A stretch of 27,320 nt of DNA from an uncultured Faecalicoccus sp. (GTDB taxonomy: Bacteria; Bacillota_I; Bacilli_A; Erysipelotrichales; Erysipelotrichaceae): the NCBI GenBank assembly GCA_902497095.1, contig CABVDD010000029.1, positions 1 through 27,320 on the forward strand. Reading direction: 5' to 3'. Numbering within the stretch: position 1 is the first letter of the stretch; each line of letters starts with the position of its first letter. The notes under the pieces are model-generated. The model was not told where the DNA came from and did no database searches. It saw only the letters and a program-made list of their open reading frames with translations. Positions 1-6,623 of this stretch are shown here, piece by piece. Made by a program: the position numbers and the translations under genes.

Positions 1-16
1 GTTTGTCTTTTTTCAT
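1..16 (-). CDS. Start of a leftward gene, probably the IS21-type transposase IstA (5 codons seen)
   Basis: A minus-strand ATG at 16-14 begins MKKDK and runs off the window. It is preceded by a textbook ribosome site (minus-strand AAAGGAGGT, plus 20-28) at normal spacing. Five residues cannot identify the protein; the istA suggestion rests only on the repeat-bearing IS-like end just upstream (69-117). Confidence 0.5.
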
Positions 17-117
17 AGAACCTCCTTTATTCCAAGATAAAGAAGATTATATCTGTTTGATTATTACAGGTGACATTTTCGCTTAACGAAGGGTGACATT
101 TTTCCTTAATGGCGACA
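1..117 (-). mobile_element. Left end of an IS21-type insertion sequence (partial)
   Basis: Read on the minus strand, the region starts TGTCGCC at 117 and carries two near-identical copies of a 19-base unit (plus-strand GGTGACATTTTCGCTTAAC at 69-87 and GGTGACATTTTTCCTTAAT at 92-110), with a third short match GGCGACA at 111-117. IS21-family ends typically begin with TGT and carry several internal copies of a terminal repeat, followed closely by istA reading inward; that is the layout here. A minus-strand TATAAT lies at 46-51 (plus ATTATA). The rest of the element is outside the window, so the family call is an inference from end structure. The proposed boundary lies 16 bases upstream of the rpsU -35 box, leaving that promoter intact. 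Confidence 0.55.
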
Positions 118-133
118 AAGTTTCATAAAATAG

Positions 134-162
134 TTGAAATGAAAAAAGGAGTTTGCTATAAT
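134..162 (+). promoter_or_regulatory. rpsU promoter
   Basis: TTGAAA at 134-139 and TATAAT at 157-162 are separated by 17 bases, and a TG one base before the -10 makes it an extended -10 box. Transcription would start near 169, giving a leader of about 30 bases to rpsU. Confidence 0.85.
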
Positions 163-197
163 TCTTTTGGTTGTTACTCAGGAAGGGAGGTTATCAA

Positions 198-377
198 ATG
201 CCAAAGGTAGTTCTTAAAGAGAACGAACAGCTTGATGATGCACTAAGAAGATTCAAGCGTCAGGTATCTCGAAACGGCACCCTTGCTGAGGCCCGAAAAA
301 GAGAATTTTACGTTAAACCAGGTGTGCGCAGAAAATTAAAATCTGAAGCTGCCCGTAAAGCACGTAGAGGAAAATAA
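198..377 (+). CDS. rpsU: 30S ribosomal protein S21
   Basis: This 59-residue basic protein belongs to the small ribosomal subunit, where S21 binds near the 3' end of 16S rRNA and helps initiation. The whole length matches the S21 family (usually 55-70 residues): MPKVVLKENE start, central FKRQVSRNG and a Lys/Arg-rich C-terminus ending RRGK. The ATG at 198 is chosen because GGGAGG at 185-190 sits just before it; an in-frame upstream start at 171 would lie almost on the transcription start and add an unrelated nine-residue extension. It has its own strong promoter and terminator, so it is largely a single-gene unit ahead of phoH. Confidence 0.96.
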   Translation: MPKVVLKENEQLDDALRRFKRQVSRNGTLAEARKREFYVKPGVRRKLKSEAARKARRGK

Positions 378-378
378 G

Positions 379-403
379 AATCTGCAATTATGCAGATTTT
401 TTT
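379..403 (+). terminator. rpsU terminator
   Basis: AATCTGCA (379-386), a four-base loop ATTA, and TGCAGATT (391-398) form a perfect eight-pair stem that runs into seven T's (397-403). It begins right after the rpsU stop and ends 16 bases before phoH, so phoH is probably reached by partial read-through. Confidence 0.88.
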
Positions 404-419
404 ATATTAGGAGAAGCAT

Positions 420-1373
420 ATGGCCTTTAAAACGATTGATTTATCAAATTATGATGTAAATACCTTACAGATATTTGTAGGAAATCAGGATATACACTTA
501 CAAGTGCTTCGTAAAGCTTTTAAGACAGATTTTATTTTAAGGGATCAACAGTTAAAATTTGATTCTGAACAATATGATCAGATCCAACAAGTTGTATCGA
601 CCTGTTTTGATTTAATTCGTTCAAAACATAAATTGAATGAACAAGATGTTAATTATCTTTGCAGACTTGCCAAAAGCCATAAGTTAGATCAATTTGATTT
701 AAGTCATTTACAACCGCTCGCAAAGACAAAATCAGGGAAAATGATCTATCCTAAAACTTTAGGACAAGCTATTCTATGCGATGCTTTTTATCACAATGAT
801 ATTATCTTTGCCTCTGGTGTTGCTGGTACTGGAAAGACGTATTTGGCTGTGTGTTATGCTGTGATGCAGCTAAAAAAAGAACAAGTAGAGAAAATCATCT
901 TGACAAGGCCGGCTGTAGAAGCAGGTGAATCGCTAGGATTTTTACCAGGTGATATGAAGGATAAAGTAGATCCGTATTTAAGACCTTTATATGATGCATT
1001 ATATGACATGTTAGGTGTTGAAACTGTTGAGCGTCTTATGGAAAAACAAGTCATTGAAGTAGCGCCTTTAGCTTTTATGCGAGGAAGAACGCTAAATAAA
1101 GCAATTGTTATCTTGGATGAAGCACAAAACACAACACAGGCGCAGATGAAGATGTTTTTGACACGTATGGGACAAAATGCGCAGATAATCATAAATGGCG
1201 ATATCACACAGATTGATTTGATTCGTAAAGAACAATCGGGATTAGTACAAGCTACTCATATTTTAAAAGGCATAGATGGTATCGCCTTTGTAGAAATGAG
1301 TGCAGATGATGTTGTTCGTCATCCTCTGGTGCAAAAAATCATTGAACGATATGAGACATTTGAAAATTCATAG
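420..1373 (+). CDS. phoH: PhoH family ATPase
   Basis: A 317-residue cytoplasmic P-loop NTPase of the PhoH type, thought to act in RNA metabolism alongside the YbeY endoribonuclease; its exact role is not settled. Walker A is GVAGTGKT at residues 133-140, followed by the family's LTRPAVEAGE-LGFLPGD stretch (161-178), and Walker B is IVILDEAQNTT at 229-239; the GDITQIDL block (260-267) is also typical. Residues 1-105 form the less conserved N-terminal part. Length is normal. AGGAG at 409-413 fixes the ATG start. The usual downstream partner ybeY is absent; yebC follows instead. A promoter for yebC lies in the last codons of this gene. Confidence 0.95.
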   Translation: MAFKTIDLSNYDVNTLQIFVGNQDIHLQVLRKAFKTDFILRDQQLKFDSEQYDQIQQVVSTCFDLIRSKHKLNEQDVNYLCRLAKSHKLDQFDLSHLQPLAKTKSGKMIYPKTLGQAILCDAFYHNDIIFASGVAGTGKTYLAVCYAVMQLKKEQVEKIILTRPAVEAGESLGFLPGDMKDKVDPYLRPLYDALYDMLGVETVERLMEKQVIEVAPLAFMRGRTLNKAIVILDEAQNTTQAQMKMFLTRMGQNAQIIINGDITQIDLIRKEQSGLVQATHILKGIDGIAFVEMSADDVVRHPLVQKIIERYETFENS

Positions 1374-1388
1374 CCTTTAGGCTATACT
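1360..1388 (+). promoter_or_regulatory. yebC promoter inside the end of phoH
   Basis: TTGAAA at 1360-1365 and TATACT at 1383-1388, 17 bases apart, straddle the phoH stop codon. A short dyad (TAGCC TTTA GGCTA, 1371-1384) lies within the spacer; it has no T-run, so it is not a terminator. Confidence 0.7.
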
Positions 1389-1416
1389 AGAAAGGTATTT
1401 GAGGTGAAAAGAAACT

Positions 1417-2142
1417 ATGGGAAGACATTTTGAAGTTCGTGCTGCTGCCATGCAGAAAACAGCGAACCAGAAAGCTAAGATCTATTCAAGATATTCTAAA
1501 GAAATTTTGGTAGCTGCCAAAAATGGGGATCCAAACCCAGACATGAATCAAACTTTAAAAAAGGCAATTGAACGTGCAAAAGCTAATAACGTCCCTGCCG
1601 ATGTTATCAAACGAGCTATCGATAAGGCAAAATCAAGTGCCGATGAAAACTATTCAAGCGCTCGTTATGAAGGATTTGGTTCTGGCGGTGGAAGTACTAT
1701 TATCATTGACTGTTTAACAGATAATCCAAATCGTACAATCGCAAATCTACGAGCTTGTTTTAATAAAAGTCATGCCAAATTAGGTGTTGGTGGTTCTGTA
1801 AGTTTTGGTTATGAACATTTAGGTGTCATCGTTATTCAATACGATGATGAAGAAACCATGATGGATTGTCTAATCAGTAAAGATATCGATTTAAAAGAAA
1901 TTGAAATCGAAGATGGTTATATGACAATTACAGTAGATCCAACACAATTGGATGATGCAAAGGAAGCTATTGAAGAATTAATTCCAGGTGTAAAATTCGA
2001 AGTTCTTGAAAATAAGATGGTTCCTAATGAAACAGTATCTTTACAAGGAGAAGATTTAGATTTGTTCAAACGTCTTGTTACATTGTTGGATGATGTAGAT
2101 GATGTACAAAATGTATATCACAATGTAGATAATTTAAATTAA
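1417..2142 (+). CDS. yebC: YebC/TACO1 family protein
   Basis: A 241-residue protein of the YebC/PmpR family over its whole length. It was long annotated as a transcriptional regulator; more recent work on family members points to a translation role, relieving ribosome stalling at difficult motifs such as proline runs. Family features include the start MGRHFEVRAAAMQKT, the helical N-terminal domain with DMNQTLKKAIERAKANN, the glycine-rich YEGFGSGGGSTIIID turn and NRTIANLRACFNKSHAKLG. The N-terminus (GRHFEVR rather than GHSKW) resembles the second paralogue (YeeN-like) more than E. coli YebC. GAGGTG at 1401-1406 precedes the ATG. It has its own promoter in the end of phoH and is followed by the hisS T-box. 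Confidence 0.93.
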   Translation: MGRHFEVRAAAMQKTANQKAKIYSRYSKEILVAAKNGDPNPDMNQTLKKAIERAKANNVPADVIKRAIDKAKSSADENYSSARYEGFGSGGGSTIIIDCLTDNPNRTIANLRACFNKSHAKLGVGGSVSFGYEHLGVIVIQYDDEETMMDCLISKDIDLKEIEIEDGYMTITVDPTQLDDAKEAIEELIPGVKFEVLENKMVPNETVSLQGEDLDLFKRLVTLLDDVDDVQNVYHNVDNLN

Positions 2143-2149
2143 TTCGTTG

Positions 2150-2345
2150 AAGAAGAAGAATCTGTAAAACAGATTTAGAGAGGATCTGGCTGGTGAAAAG
2201 ATCTGATGAATTACAGGTGGGACACTTTGGAGAAATCAGTTAAAAGCTGATCGTTGGTCGCGTTAAGACGTGAGTGCATACACGATGTGTATGAAGTAAG
2301 GTGGTACCGCGTGAAAACGTCCTTATATAAGGGCGTTTTTTATTT
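2150..2345 (+). promoter_or_regulatory. T-box leader of hisS-aspS (tRNA-sensing)
   Basis: The canonical T-box AAGGTGGTACCGCG lies at 2298-2311. It is followed by an intrinsic terminator, stem AACGTCCTT/AAGGGCGTT (2316-2324 and 2329-2337) plus a T-run to 2341. Upstream are Stem I features: AGAGAG at 2176-2181, an apical hairpin GATCT...AGATC (2182-2202) holding GGCTGGTGAAA, then GGGACACTTTGGAG (2219-2232) with the specifier; a Stem II-like ATCAG/CTGAT (2235-2251), and a CATACAC-GAT-GTGTATG hairpin (2277-2293). When uncharged cognate tRNA binds, the antiterminator forms and the synthetase genes are transcribed. The specifier can be read as GAC (Asp, 2221-2223) or CAC (His, 2223-2225). The 5' limit is approximate. 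Confidence 0.93.
2314..2341 (+). terminator. T-box attenuator terminator
   Basis: Nine-pair stem AACGTCCTT-ATAT-AAGGGCGTT (one G-U pair) followed by a run of T's ending at 2341. It lies 25 bases upstream of the hisS start and is mutually exclusive with the antiterminator that uses the T-box at 2298-2311. Confidence 0.88.
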
Positions 2346-2366
2346 TATAGAAAGAAAGGTGATTAT

Positions 2367-3677
2367 ATGTCGTACCAGATTCCTAGAGGATGTCAGGATA
2401 TTCTTCCTGAACAAAGCTATGCTTGGCAAAATTTGGAAAGAACTTTAAGAGAGTTTTGTTATTTATACAATTATGATGAAATTCGTACTCCGATTTTTGA
2501 ACATACTAATGTATTTAAACGAGAAAATGATTCCAGCGATATGGTCAATAAAGAAATGTATACTTTTCAATTAGAAAACTCTAAAACTTCATTAACCATT
2601 CGGCCTGAAGGCACAGCTGGTGTCGTTCGTTCTTTTGTAGAAAATAAAATGTATGCCAATCCAGATCTTCCAGTCAAATTATATTATATGGGTCCTATGG
2701 CTCGACATGAACGTCCGCAAAAGGGAAGACTTCGTATTTTTAATCAATTTGGTGTGGAATGCTTAGGTAATAAAAGCCCATATACAGATGTAGAAACTAT
2801 CGCATTGGCATTTTCTATTTTAAAAGCTCTTGGGCTTCAAGATCTAAAAGTTTGTTTGAATACTTTAGGCGATGATGATTCTAGAGCTAACTATCGTCAG
2901 GCATTAAAAGAATATTTTGCTCCCTATATCGAAGATCTTTGTACAGACTGTAAAAGACGCTATGAGCAAAACCCTTTACGTATTTTAGATTGTAAAGTTG
3001 ATAAAGATAAAGAGTGCATGAAAAATGTGCCAAAGATGAAAGATTATTTAAATGGTGAAAGTAAGTCCTATTTTGAAACAGTATGCTCTTTATTAGATGA
3101 ACTTGCGATTCCATATGAAATCGATGATCAATTGGTTCGTGGATTGGATTATTATACACATACTGTATTTGAAATCGTTTCATTAAATAAAGAAATGGGA
3201 GCACAATCTACTGTACTTGCCGGTGGACGTTATGATGGCCTGATCCCATATTTTGGTGGACCTGAAGCCATGAGCGGTATCGGTTGGGCTCTAGGAATGG
3301 AAAGACTTTTGATCGCATTAGAAGCAGAAGGAATTGAACTTGCGAAAAAGCCAGATTTAGATGTTTATGTCATGTGTTTGGATCCAGAAGCCAGAACCTA
3401 TGCTTTTAAAGCTTTGACAGAACTAAGAGCCTATGGATATCGTTGTGATATGGATATGCTGGCCCGCAGTTTTAAAGGACAATTTAAAGCGGCAGATCGA
3501 AGTCATGCCCAGTTTGCTTTATTGCTTGGAAACAAGGAAGCACAGGAGCATACGATCACCATCAAGAATTTAAAAGAAAAAACTCAAGAAATCATTTCCA
3601 GAGAAGACTTGATCGCGTATGTAGATGCACATATGGAAGATGAACATGAGCATCATCACCAGGAGGAAGTAGAATGA
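2367..3677 (+). CDS. hisS: Histidine--tRNA ligase (HisRS)
   Basis: A class II aminoacyl-tRNA synthetase charging tRNA-His. Visible motifs: RPEGT at residues 79-83, motif 2 with MGPMARHERPQKGR at 108-121, the histidine motif RGLDYYTHTVFE (258-269) and motif-3 region AGGRYDG (285-291); residues from about 335 form the anticodon-binding domain. Four cysteines (192, 195, 209, 217) lie in the insertion domain and could form a metal site. At 436 residues it is slightly long because of a tail of about 14 residues rich in Glu and His after the anticodon domain. AAAGGTG (2355-2361) precedes the ATG. The TGA stop overlaps the aspS ATG, so the two are translationally coupled and share the T-box leader. 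Confidence 0.97.
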   Translation: MSYQIPRGCQDILPEQSYAWQNLERTLREFCYLYNYDEIRTPIFEHTNVFKRENDSSDMVNKEMYTFQLENSKTSLTIRPEGTAGVVRSFVENKMYANPDLPVKLYYMGPMARHERPQKGRLRIFNQFGVECLGNKSPYTDVETIALAFSILKALGLQDLKVCLNTLGDDDSRANYRQALKEYFAPYIEDLCTDCKRRYEQNPLRILDCKVDKDKECMKNVPKMKDYLNGESKSYFETVCSLLDELAIPYEIDDQLVRGLDYYTHTVFEIVSLNKEMGAQSTVLAGGRYDGLIPYFGGPEAMSGIGWALGMERLLIALEAEGIELAKKPDLDVYVMCLDPEARTYAFKALTELRAYGYRCDMDMLARSFKGQFKAADRSHAQFALLLGNKEAQEHTITIKNLKEKTQEIISREDLIAYVDAHMEDEHEHHHQEEVE

Positions 3678-5431
3678 ATCGAACACATAAAAATGGAGAA
3701 CTTCGTTTAGAGCATGTAGGACAACATGTTGATTTAGTGGGCTGGGTTTCTAAGAAAAGAAACTTTGGACAATTAAATTTTATCGATCTTCGTGATCGCA
3801 GTGGCATTTGTCAGCTGCTTTTTGATGAAACCTTCAGTGATACTTTAAAAAATGTACGAAATGAATATGTATTATCAGTTTCTGGTACTGTAGTTGAACG
3901 AAAAGATAAAAATCCGGATTTAGCCACCGGAGATATCGAAGTTCAAGTTGATCATGTTACAGTAGTAAACGAAGCTAAGACAACACCTTTGATCATCGCT
4001 GATGAAACGGATGCTTTAGAAGATACTCGATTGGAATATCGTTATCTGGATCTTAGACGACCTGTCATGCAAAAGAAATTGATGATGCGTCATCAGATTA
4101 CCAGAAGTATGCGTGAATATTTAGATCATCACGATTTTATAGAAATTGAAACACCAATGCTAGGGAAAAGTACACCGGAAGGTGCACGTGATTATTTAGT
4201 ACCAAGTCGTGTACATCCTGGTAGTTTTTATGCTTTACCACAATCTCCGCAGCTTTATAAACAGCTTTTAATGATCAGTGGTTTTGAGCGTTATTACCAG
4301 TTTGCCCGTTGCTTCAGAGATGAAGATCTTCGAGCTGACCGTCAGACTGACTTTACACAAGTAGATATCGAAACTAGCTTTTTGAGTGAAAATGAAATTC
4401 TTTCCATGATGGAAGAAATGATGAAAAAGCTCATGAAGGAAGTAAAAGGTTTAGACATCGAAACGCCTTTCCTTCGTCTGACATACAAAGAAGCAATGAA
4501 TCGTTATGGTAGTGATAAACCAGATAATCGTTTTGGATTAGAACTACAGGAAATCACTTCTATTTTCGAAAATACGGAATTTGGTGTGTTTAAATCCGTT
4601 GTAGAATCAAATGGAAGCATAAAAGCCATTGTGGTGCCTGATTTTGCACATATCACTAGAAAGCAGATCGATGCATTTACTAACCTGGCAAAAAAGAATG
4701 GTGCAAAAGGTCTTGTCGTATTAAAAGCTTTAGAGAACGATCTTACAGGTTCCGCTCGAAAATTCTTATCAGATGAAGAAGTACAAAGCTTATATAAAAC
4801 ATTGAATCTAAAAGATCAGGATTGTGTATTTATCGTAAGTGACACATGGTCTAGAACATGTACCGTTTTAGGAGCTTTGCGAAATGAAATTGGTCAACAA
4901 TTAGGTTTGAAGAAAAAGGATGAATTTTCTTTCTTATGGGTTACAGAATTTCCAATGTTTGAATATTCAGAAGAATTAGGACGTTATCAAGCACTTCATC
5001 ATCCTTTTACACAACCAATGGAAGAAGATATTCCTTTATTAGATACCGACATTGAAGCTGTCCGTGCTAATGCCTATGATATCATTTTAAATGGTTATGA
5101 GTTAGGCGGTGGAAGTCTTCGTATTTATGATAATAAACTACAAGAGAAAATCTTTGAATTATTAGGATTTACCGATGAACAAATCAAAGATAAATTCGGA
5201 TTCTTTATTGATGCTTTCCAATATGGTACACCACCACATGGAGGGCTTGCCTTTGGCTTGGATCGTATCGCCATGATCTTGACTGAAAGCGATTCTATTC
5301 GTGATGTTATCGCATTCCCAAAAAATGCCAACGCAAAGTGTCCAATGTCTAAAGCACCTACACCAGTAGATCCAGCTCAGTTAAAAGAGCTGCATATTCA
5401 GATCACTGAAAAAGAAAAAACTGAAGAATAA
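3674..5431 (+). CDS. aspS: Aspartate--tRNA ligase (AspRS), bacterial type
   Basis: A class II synthetase charging tRNA-Asp. Residues 1-105 are the OB-fold anticodon domain; EDTRLEYRYLDLRRP is at 116-130, the Asp-binding QSPQLYKQ at 190-197, motif 2 RCFRDEDLRADRQTDFTQ at 212-229, and the C-terminal motif 3 includes GGLAFGLDRIAM. The region between about 280 and 420 is the GAD insertion typical of bacterial AspRS. Full length at 585 residues. AGGAGG at 3661-3666 lies in the end of hisS, and the ATGA overlap couples it to HisRS. Whether it also charges tRNA-Asn cannot be told here; no gatCAB or asnS is in the window. Confidence 0.97.
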   Translation: MNRTHKNGELRLEHVGQHVDLVGWVSKKRNFGQLNFIDLRDRSGICQLLFDETFSDTLKNVRNEYVLSVSGTVVERKDKNPDLATGDIEVQVDHVTVVNEAKTTPLIIADETDALEDTRLEYRYLDLRRPVMQKKLMMRHQITRSMREYLDHHDFIEIETPMLGKSTPEGARDYLVPSRVHPGSFYALPQSPQLYKQLLMISGFERYYQFARCFRDEDLRADRQTDFTQVDIETSFLSENEILSMMEEMMKKLMKEVKGLDIETPFLRLTYKEAMNRYGSDKPDNRFGLELQEITSIFENTEFGVFKSVVESNGSIKAIVVPDFAHITRKQIDAFTNLAKKNGAKGLVVLKALENDLTGSARKFLSDEEVQSLYKTLNLKDQDCVFIVSDTWSRTCTVLGALRNEIGQQLGLKKKDEFSFLWVTEFPMFEYSEELGRYQALHHPFTQPMEEDIPLLDTDIEAVRANAYDIILNGYELGGGSLRIYDNKLQEKIFELLGFTDEQIKDKFGFFIDAFQYGTPPHGGLAFGLDRIAMILTESDSIRDVIAFPKNANAKCPMSKAPTPVDPAQLKELHIQITEKEKTEE

Positions 5432-5446
5432 GTCTTACACAAAATA

Positions 5447-5488
5447 GGCACAAACACTAAAATGGATCATGTTTGTGTCTTTTATTTT
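5447..5488 (+). terminator. hisS-aspS operon terminator
   Basis: GGCACAAACA (5447-5456) pairs with TGTTTGTGTC (5470-5479), ten pairs with one G-U, followed by a T-rich tail (TTTTATTTT). It lies 15 bases after the aspS stop. From about 5490 to 5579 only A/T-rich sequence with no clear feature is seen. Confidence 0.85.
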
Positions 5489-5579
5489 CTTTTAAAAGAA
5501 GTAAAACATGTTTCATTTTAAAAATATAAAATTTATGCATTAAAATCGTATAAACATAGCCAATATAAAATGTCAAGAC

Positions 5580-5608
5580 TTGCTTTATTTTCCAAAGTCG
5601 GCTATGAT
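5580..5608 (+). promoter_or_regulatory. Promoter of the 6S-like RNA
   Basis: TTGCTT at 5580-5585 and TATGAT at 5603-5608 with exactly 17 bases between. The predicted start near G5615 coincides with the first base before the closing stem of the downstream RNA. Confidence 0.75.
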
Positions 5609-5614
5609 GAAAAT

Positions 5615-5771
5615 GCCCAAGGACAACGCATTTTTCCTACACTTTGAGATAAGGGAGACCGGACGTCGTTATTTTGTGTTGAAGACCCGCTACGAGTGGG
5701 GATCCTAAGACTTAACACAGGTCACCCACCTGTACACACAGGGAAAGATCTCAGCTCCTTGGGACTTTTTT
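5615..5771 (+). ncRNA. ssrS: Probable 6S RNA
   Basis: No reading frame is evident. The ends pair: CCCAAGGA (5616-5623) with TCCTTGGG (5756-5763), followed by six T's (5766-5771), giving a self-closing transcript of about 157 bases that ends at an intrinsic terminator. Inside are TGAGAT/ATCTCA (5645-5650 with 5748-5753), TGTGTT-AAG/CTT-AACACA around 5675-5718, a CCCGC-TACGA-GTGGG tip, and ACAGGT-CACCC-ACCTGT (5717-5733). A long rod with an unpaired central region and a small hairpin on the 3' side of it suits 6S RNA, which binds sigma-A RNA polymerase. In Bacillus subtilis a 6S gene (bsrA) also lies just downstream of aspS, so position supports the call. SRP RNA and tmRNA hallmarks are absent. 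Confidence 0.68.
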
Positions 5772-5813
5772 AGATATATCAAAGGGATAGATTAAAATAC
5801 GGGGATTTATATA

Positions 5814-5842
5814 TTGACATAGTTAATGTCAGAATATGATAT
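5814..5842 (+). promoter_or_regulatory. Promoter with operator-like inverted repeat, before the small membrane protein gene
   Basis: A perfect -35 TTGACA (5814-5819) is followed by TATGAT (5835-5840; 15-base spacer) or TGATAT (5837-5842; 17-base spacer). A perfect inverted repeat TGACAT-AGTTA-ATGTCA (5815-5831) covers the -35 and most of the spacer, where a dimeric repressor would block polymerase. No regulator gene lies nearby, so the binding protein is unknown. Confidence 0.65.
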
Positions 5843-5873
5843 AAACTAGAGTCATAGAAAGAAGGAGTGCTTT

Positions 5874-6023
5874 ATGAGTTCAATTCTTACCTGTATGATG
5901 ATCGATCCCTTTTTTTGTTTATTAGCCTTGATACAGTTTGTTTCTTGGGCTGGTTTCTTTACTGTTGCAGTTTGGCTTATACGAAAAATTTTATTTGATA
6001 GAAAAGATGAATGTTATGAATAA
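5874..6023 (+). CDS. Small single-span membrane protein, unknown function
   Basis: A 49-residue frame starting MSSILTCMMIDPFFCLLAL and ending DRKDECYE. AAGGAG at 5862-5867 sits seven bases before the ATG, and a clear promoter with an operator-like dyad lies 34 bases further up, so it looks genuinely expressed. Residues about 11-37 are strongly hydrophobic with aromatics (two Phe pairs, two Trp), followed by RKILFDRKDE: one membrane span with a positively charged cytoplasmic end (N-out, C-in by the positive-inside rule). Its last eight bases overlap the start of the HD hydrolase gene in another frame, implying translational coupling. I recognise no family; it could be a small regulator, a membrane anchor for the HD protein, or mainly a leader peptide. 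Confidence 0.6.
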   Translation: MSSILTCMMIDPFFCLLALIQFVSWAGFFTVAVWLIRKILFDRKDECYE

Positions 6024-6597
6024 AAAAGAAGAATTTATTGAAATCTATAAAGAATATATCCACCGGGATGGTGCGCAGGAGTTTCTTGATTACTTATGTA
6101 GTTCAAAATCTGATTTTTTTACAGCACCGGCAAGTACTCGCTTTCATGGTAATTATCCTGGAGGGCTAGTTGATCACAGCTTACATGTATTTCACTGTTT
6201 AAAGGATTATTTAAGTCGAAATCGAGTTAAAGATGTTTATGATATGAACTATAGTGATGAATCCATAGCTATTGTATCTTTGCTTCATGATGTCTGTAAG
6301 ATCAATGTCTATAAAGAAAGTGTGCGAAATAAAAAAGTGAATGGAGAATGGGTTCAAGTTCCTTTTTATGAATTTGATGATAAGATGCCATATGGTCATG
6401 GGGAAAAAAGTGTCTATATGATCACTCCTTTTATGAAACTATCTCGCGAAGAAGCTTTTGCGATTCGTTATCACATGGGCTTTTCTAATGATGATCCAGC
6501 TAAGAACGTAGGATATACTTTTGAACATTTTCCACTTGCCTTTGCTCTGAGCACTGCTGATATGGAAGCAACATATTTTTGTGACGAACAACATTAA
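6016..6597 (+). CDS. HD-domain phosphohydrolase
   Basis: A 193-residue cytoplasmic protein with the HD metal-dependent phosphohydrolase signature: H54 in GGLVDHSLHV, the HD pair at 91-92 (LLHDVCK), further His at 128 and 153 (RYHMG), and D182 in ALSTADMEA. The set H...HD...H...H...D suits a nucleotide or cyclic-nucleotide phosphohydrolase; the substrate cannot be inferred. The ATG at 6016 is preferred: it overlaps the stop of the upstream 49-residue gene (ATGAATAA), and the longer alternative from TTG 5938 would be read entirely out of frame across that gene. Its own ribosome site is weak (AAAAG at 6002-6006), consistent with coupled translation. It ends in a terminator shared with the convergent ttcA-like gene. 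Confidence 0.85.
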   Translation: MNKKEEFIEIYKEYIHRDGAQEFLDYLCSSKSDFFTAPASTRFHGNYPGGLVDHSLHVFHCLKDYLSRNRVKDVYDMNYSDESIAIVSLLHDVCKINVYKESVRNKKVNGEWVQVPFYEFDDKMPYGHGEKSVYMITPFMKLSREEAFAIRYHMGFSNDDPAKNVGYTFEHFPLAFALSTADMEATYFCDEQH

Positions 6598-6623
6598 GAA
6601 AACCGGCTTACTGGCCGGTTTTC
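6598..6623. terminator. Bidirectional terminator between the HD and ttcA-like genes
   Basis: GAAAACCGGC (6598-6607), loop TTACTG, and GCCGGTTTTC (6614-6623) form a perfect ten-pair stem with T's on both outer arms; the plus side continues TCTTTCTT. The minus-strand stop codon lies in the loop, so half of the hairpin is inside the last codons of the ttcA-like gene. Confidence 0.88.

Noticed and set aside
854..1207. 117-residue minus-strand frame opposite phoH
   Set aside because: It lies wholly within the conserved phoH core, has no ribosome site, and its Cys/Ile/Phe-rich composition is typical of antisense reading.
2159..2175. Hairpin AATCTGT-AAA-ACAGATT as a yebC terminator
   Set aside because: Only three T's follow, and the sequence belongs to the 5' part of the T-box leader, where CTGTAA can also pair with TTACAG downstream.
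2254..2448. 64-residue open frame across the T-box
   Set aside because: It covers the T-box, its terminator and the hisS start in another frame; no ribosome site, composition unlike a protein.
5615..5771. SRP RNA or tmRNA as the identity of the RNA after aspS
   Set aside because: The SRP GGAAG tetraloop region and the tmRNA tRNA-like ends and tag frame are not visible; 6S fits structure and location better.
5938..6015. Longer HD hydrolase starting at TTG 5938
   Set aside because: This extension is read in a different frame through the 49-residue gene, lacks a ribosome site, and gives a poor match to HD proteins; ATG 6016 fits better.
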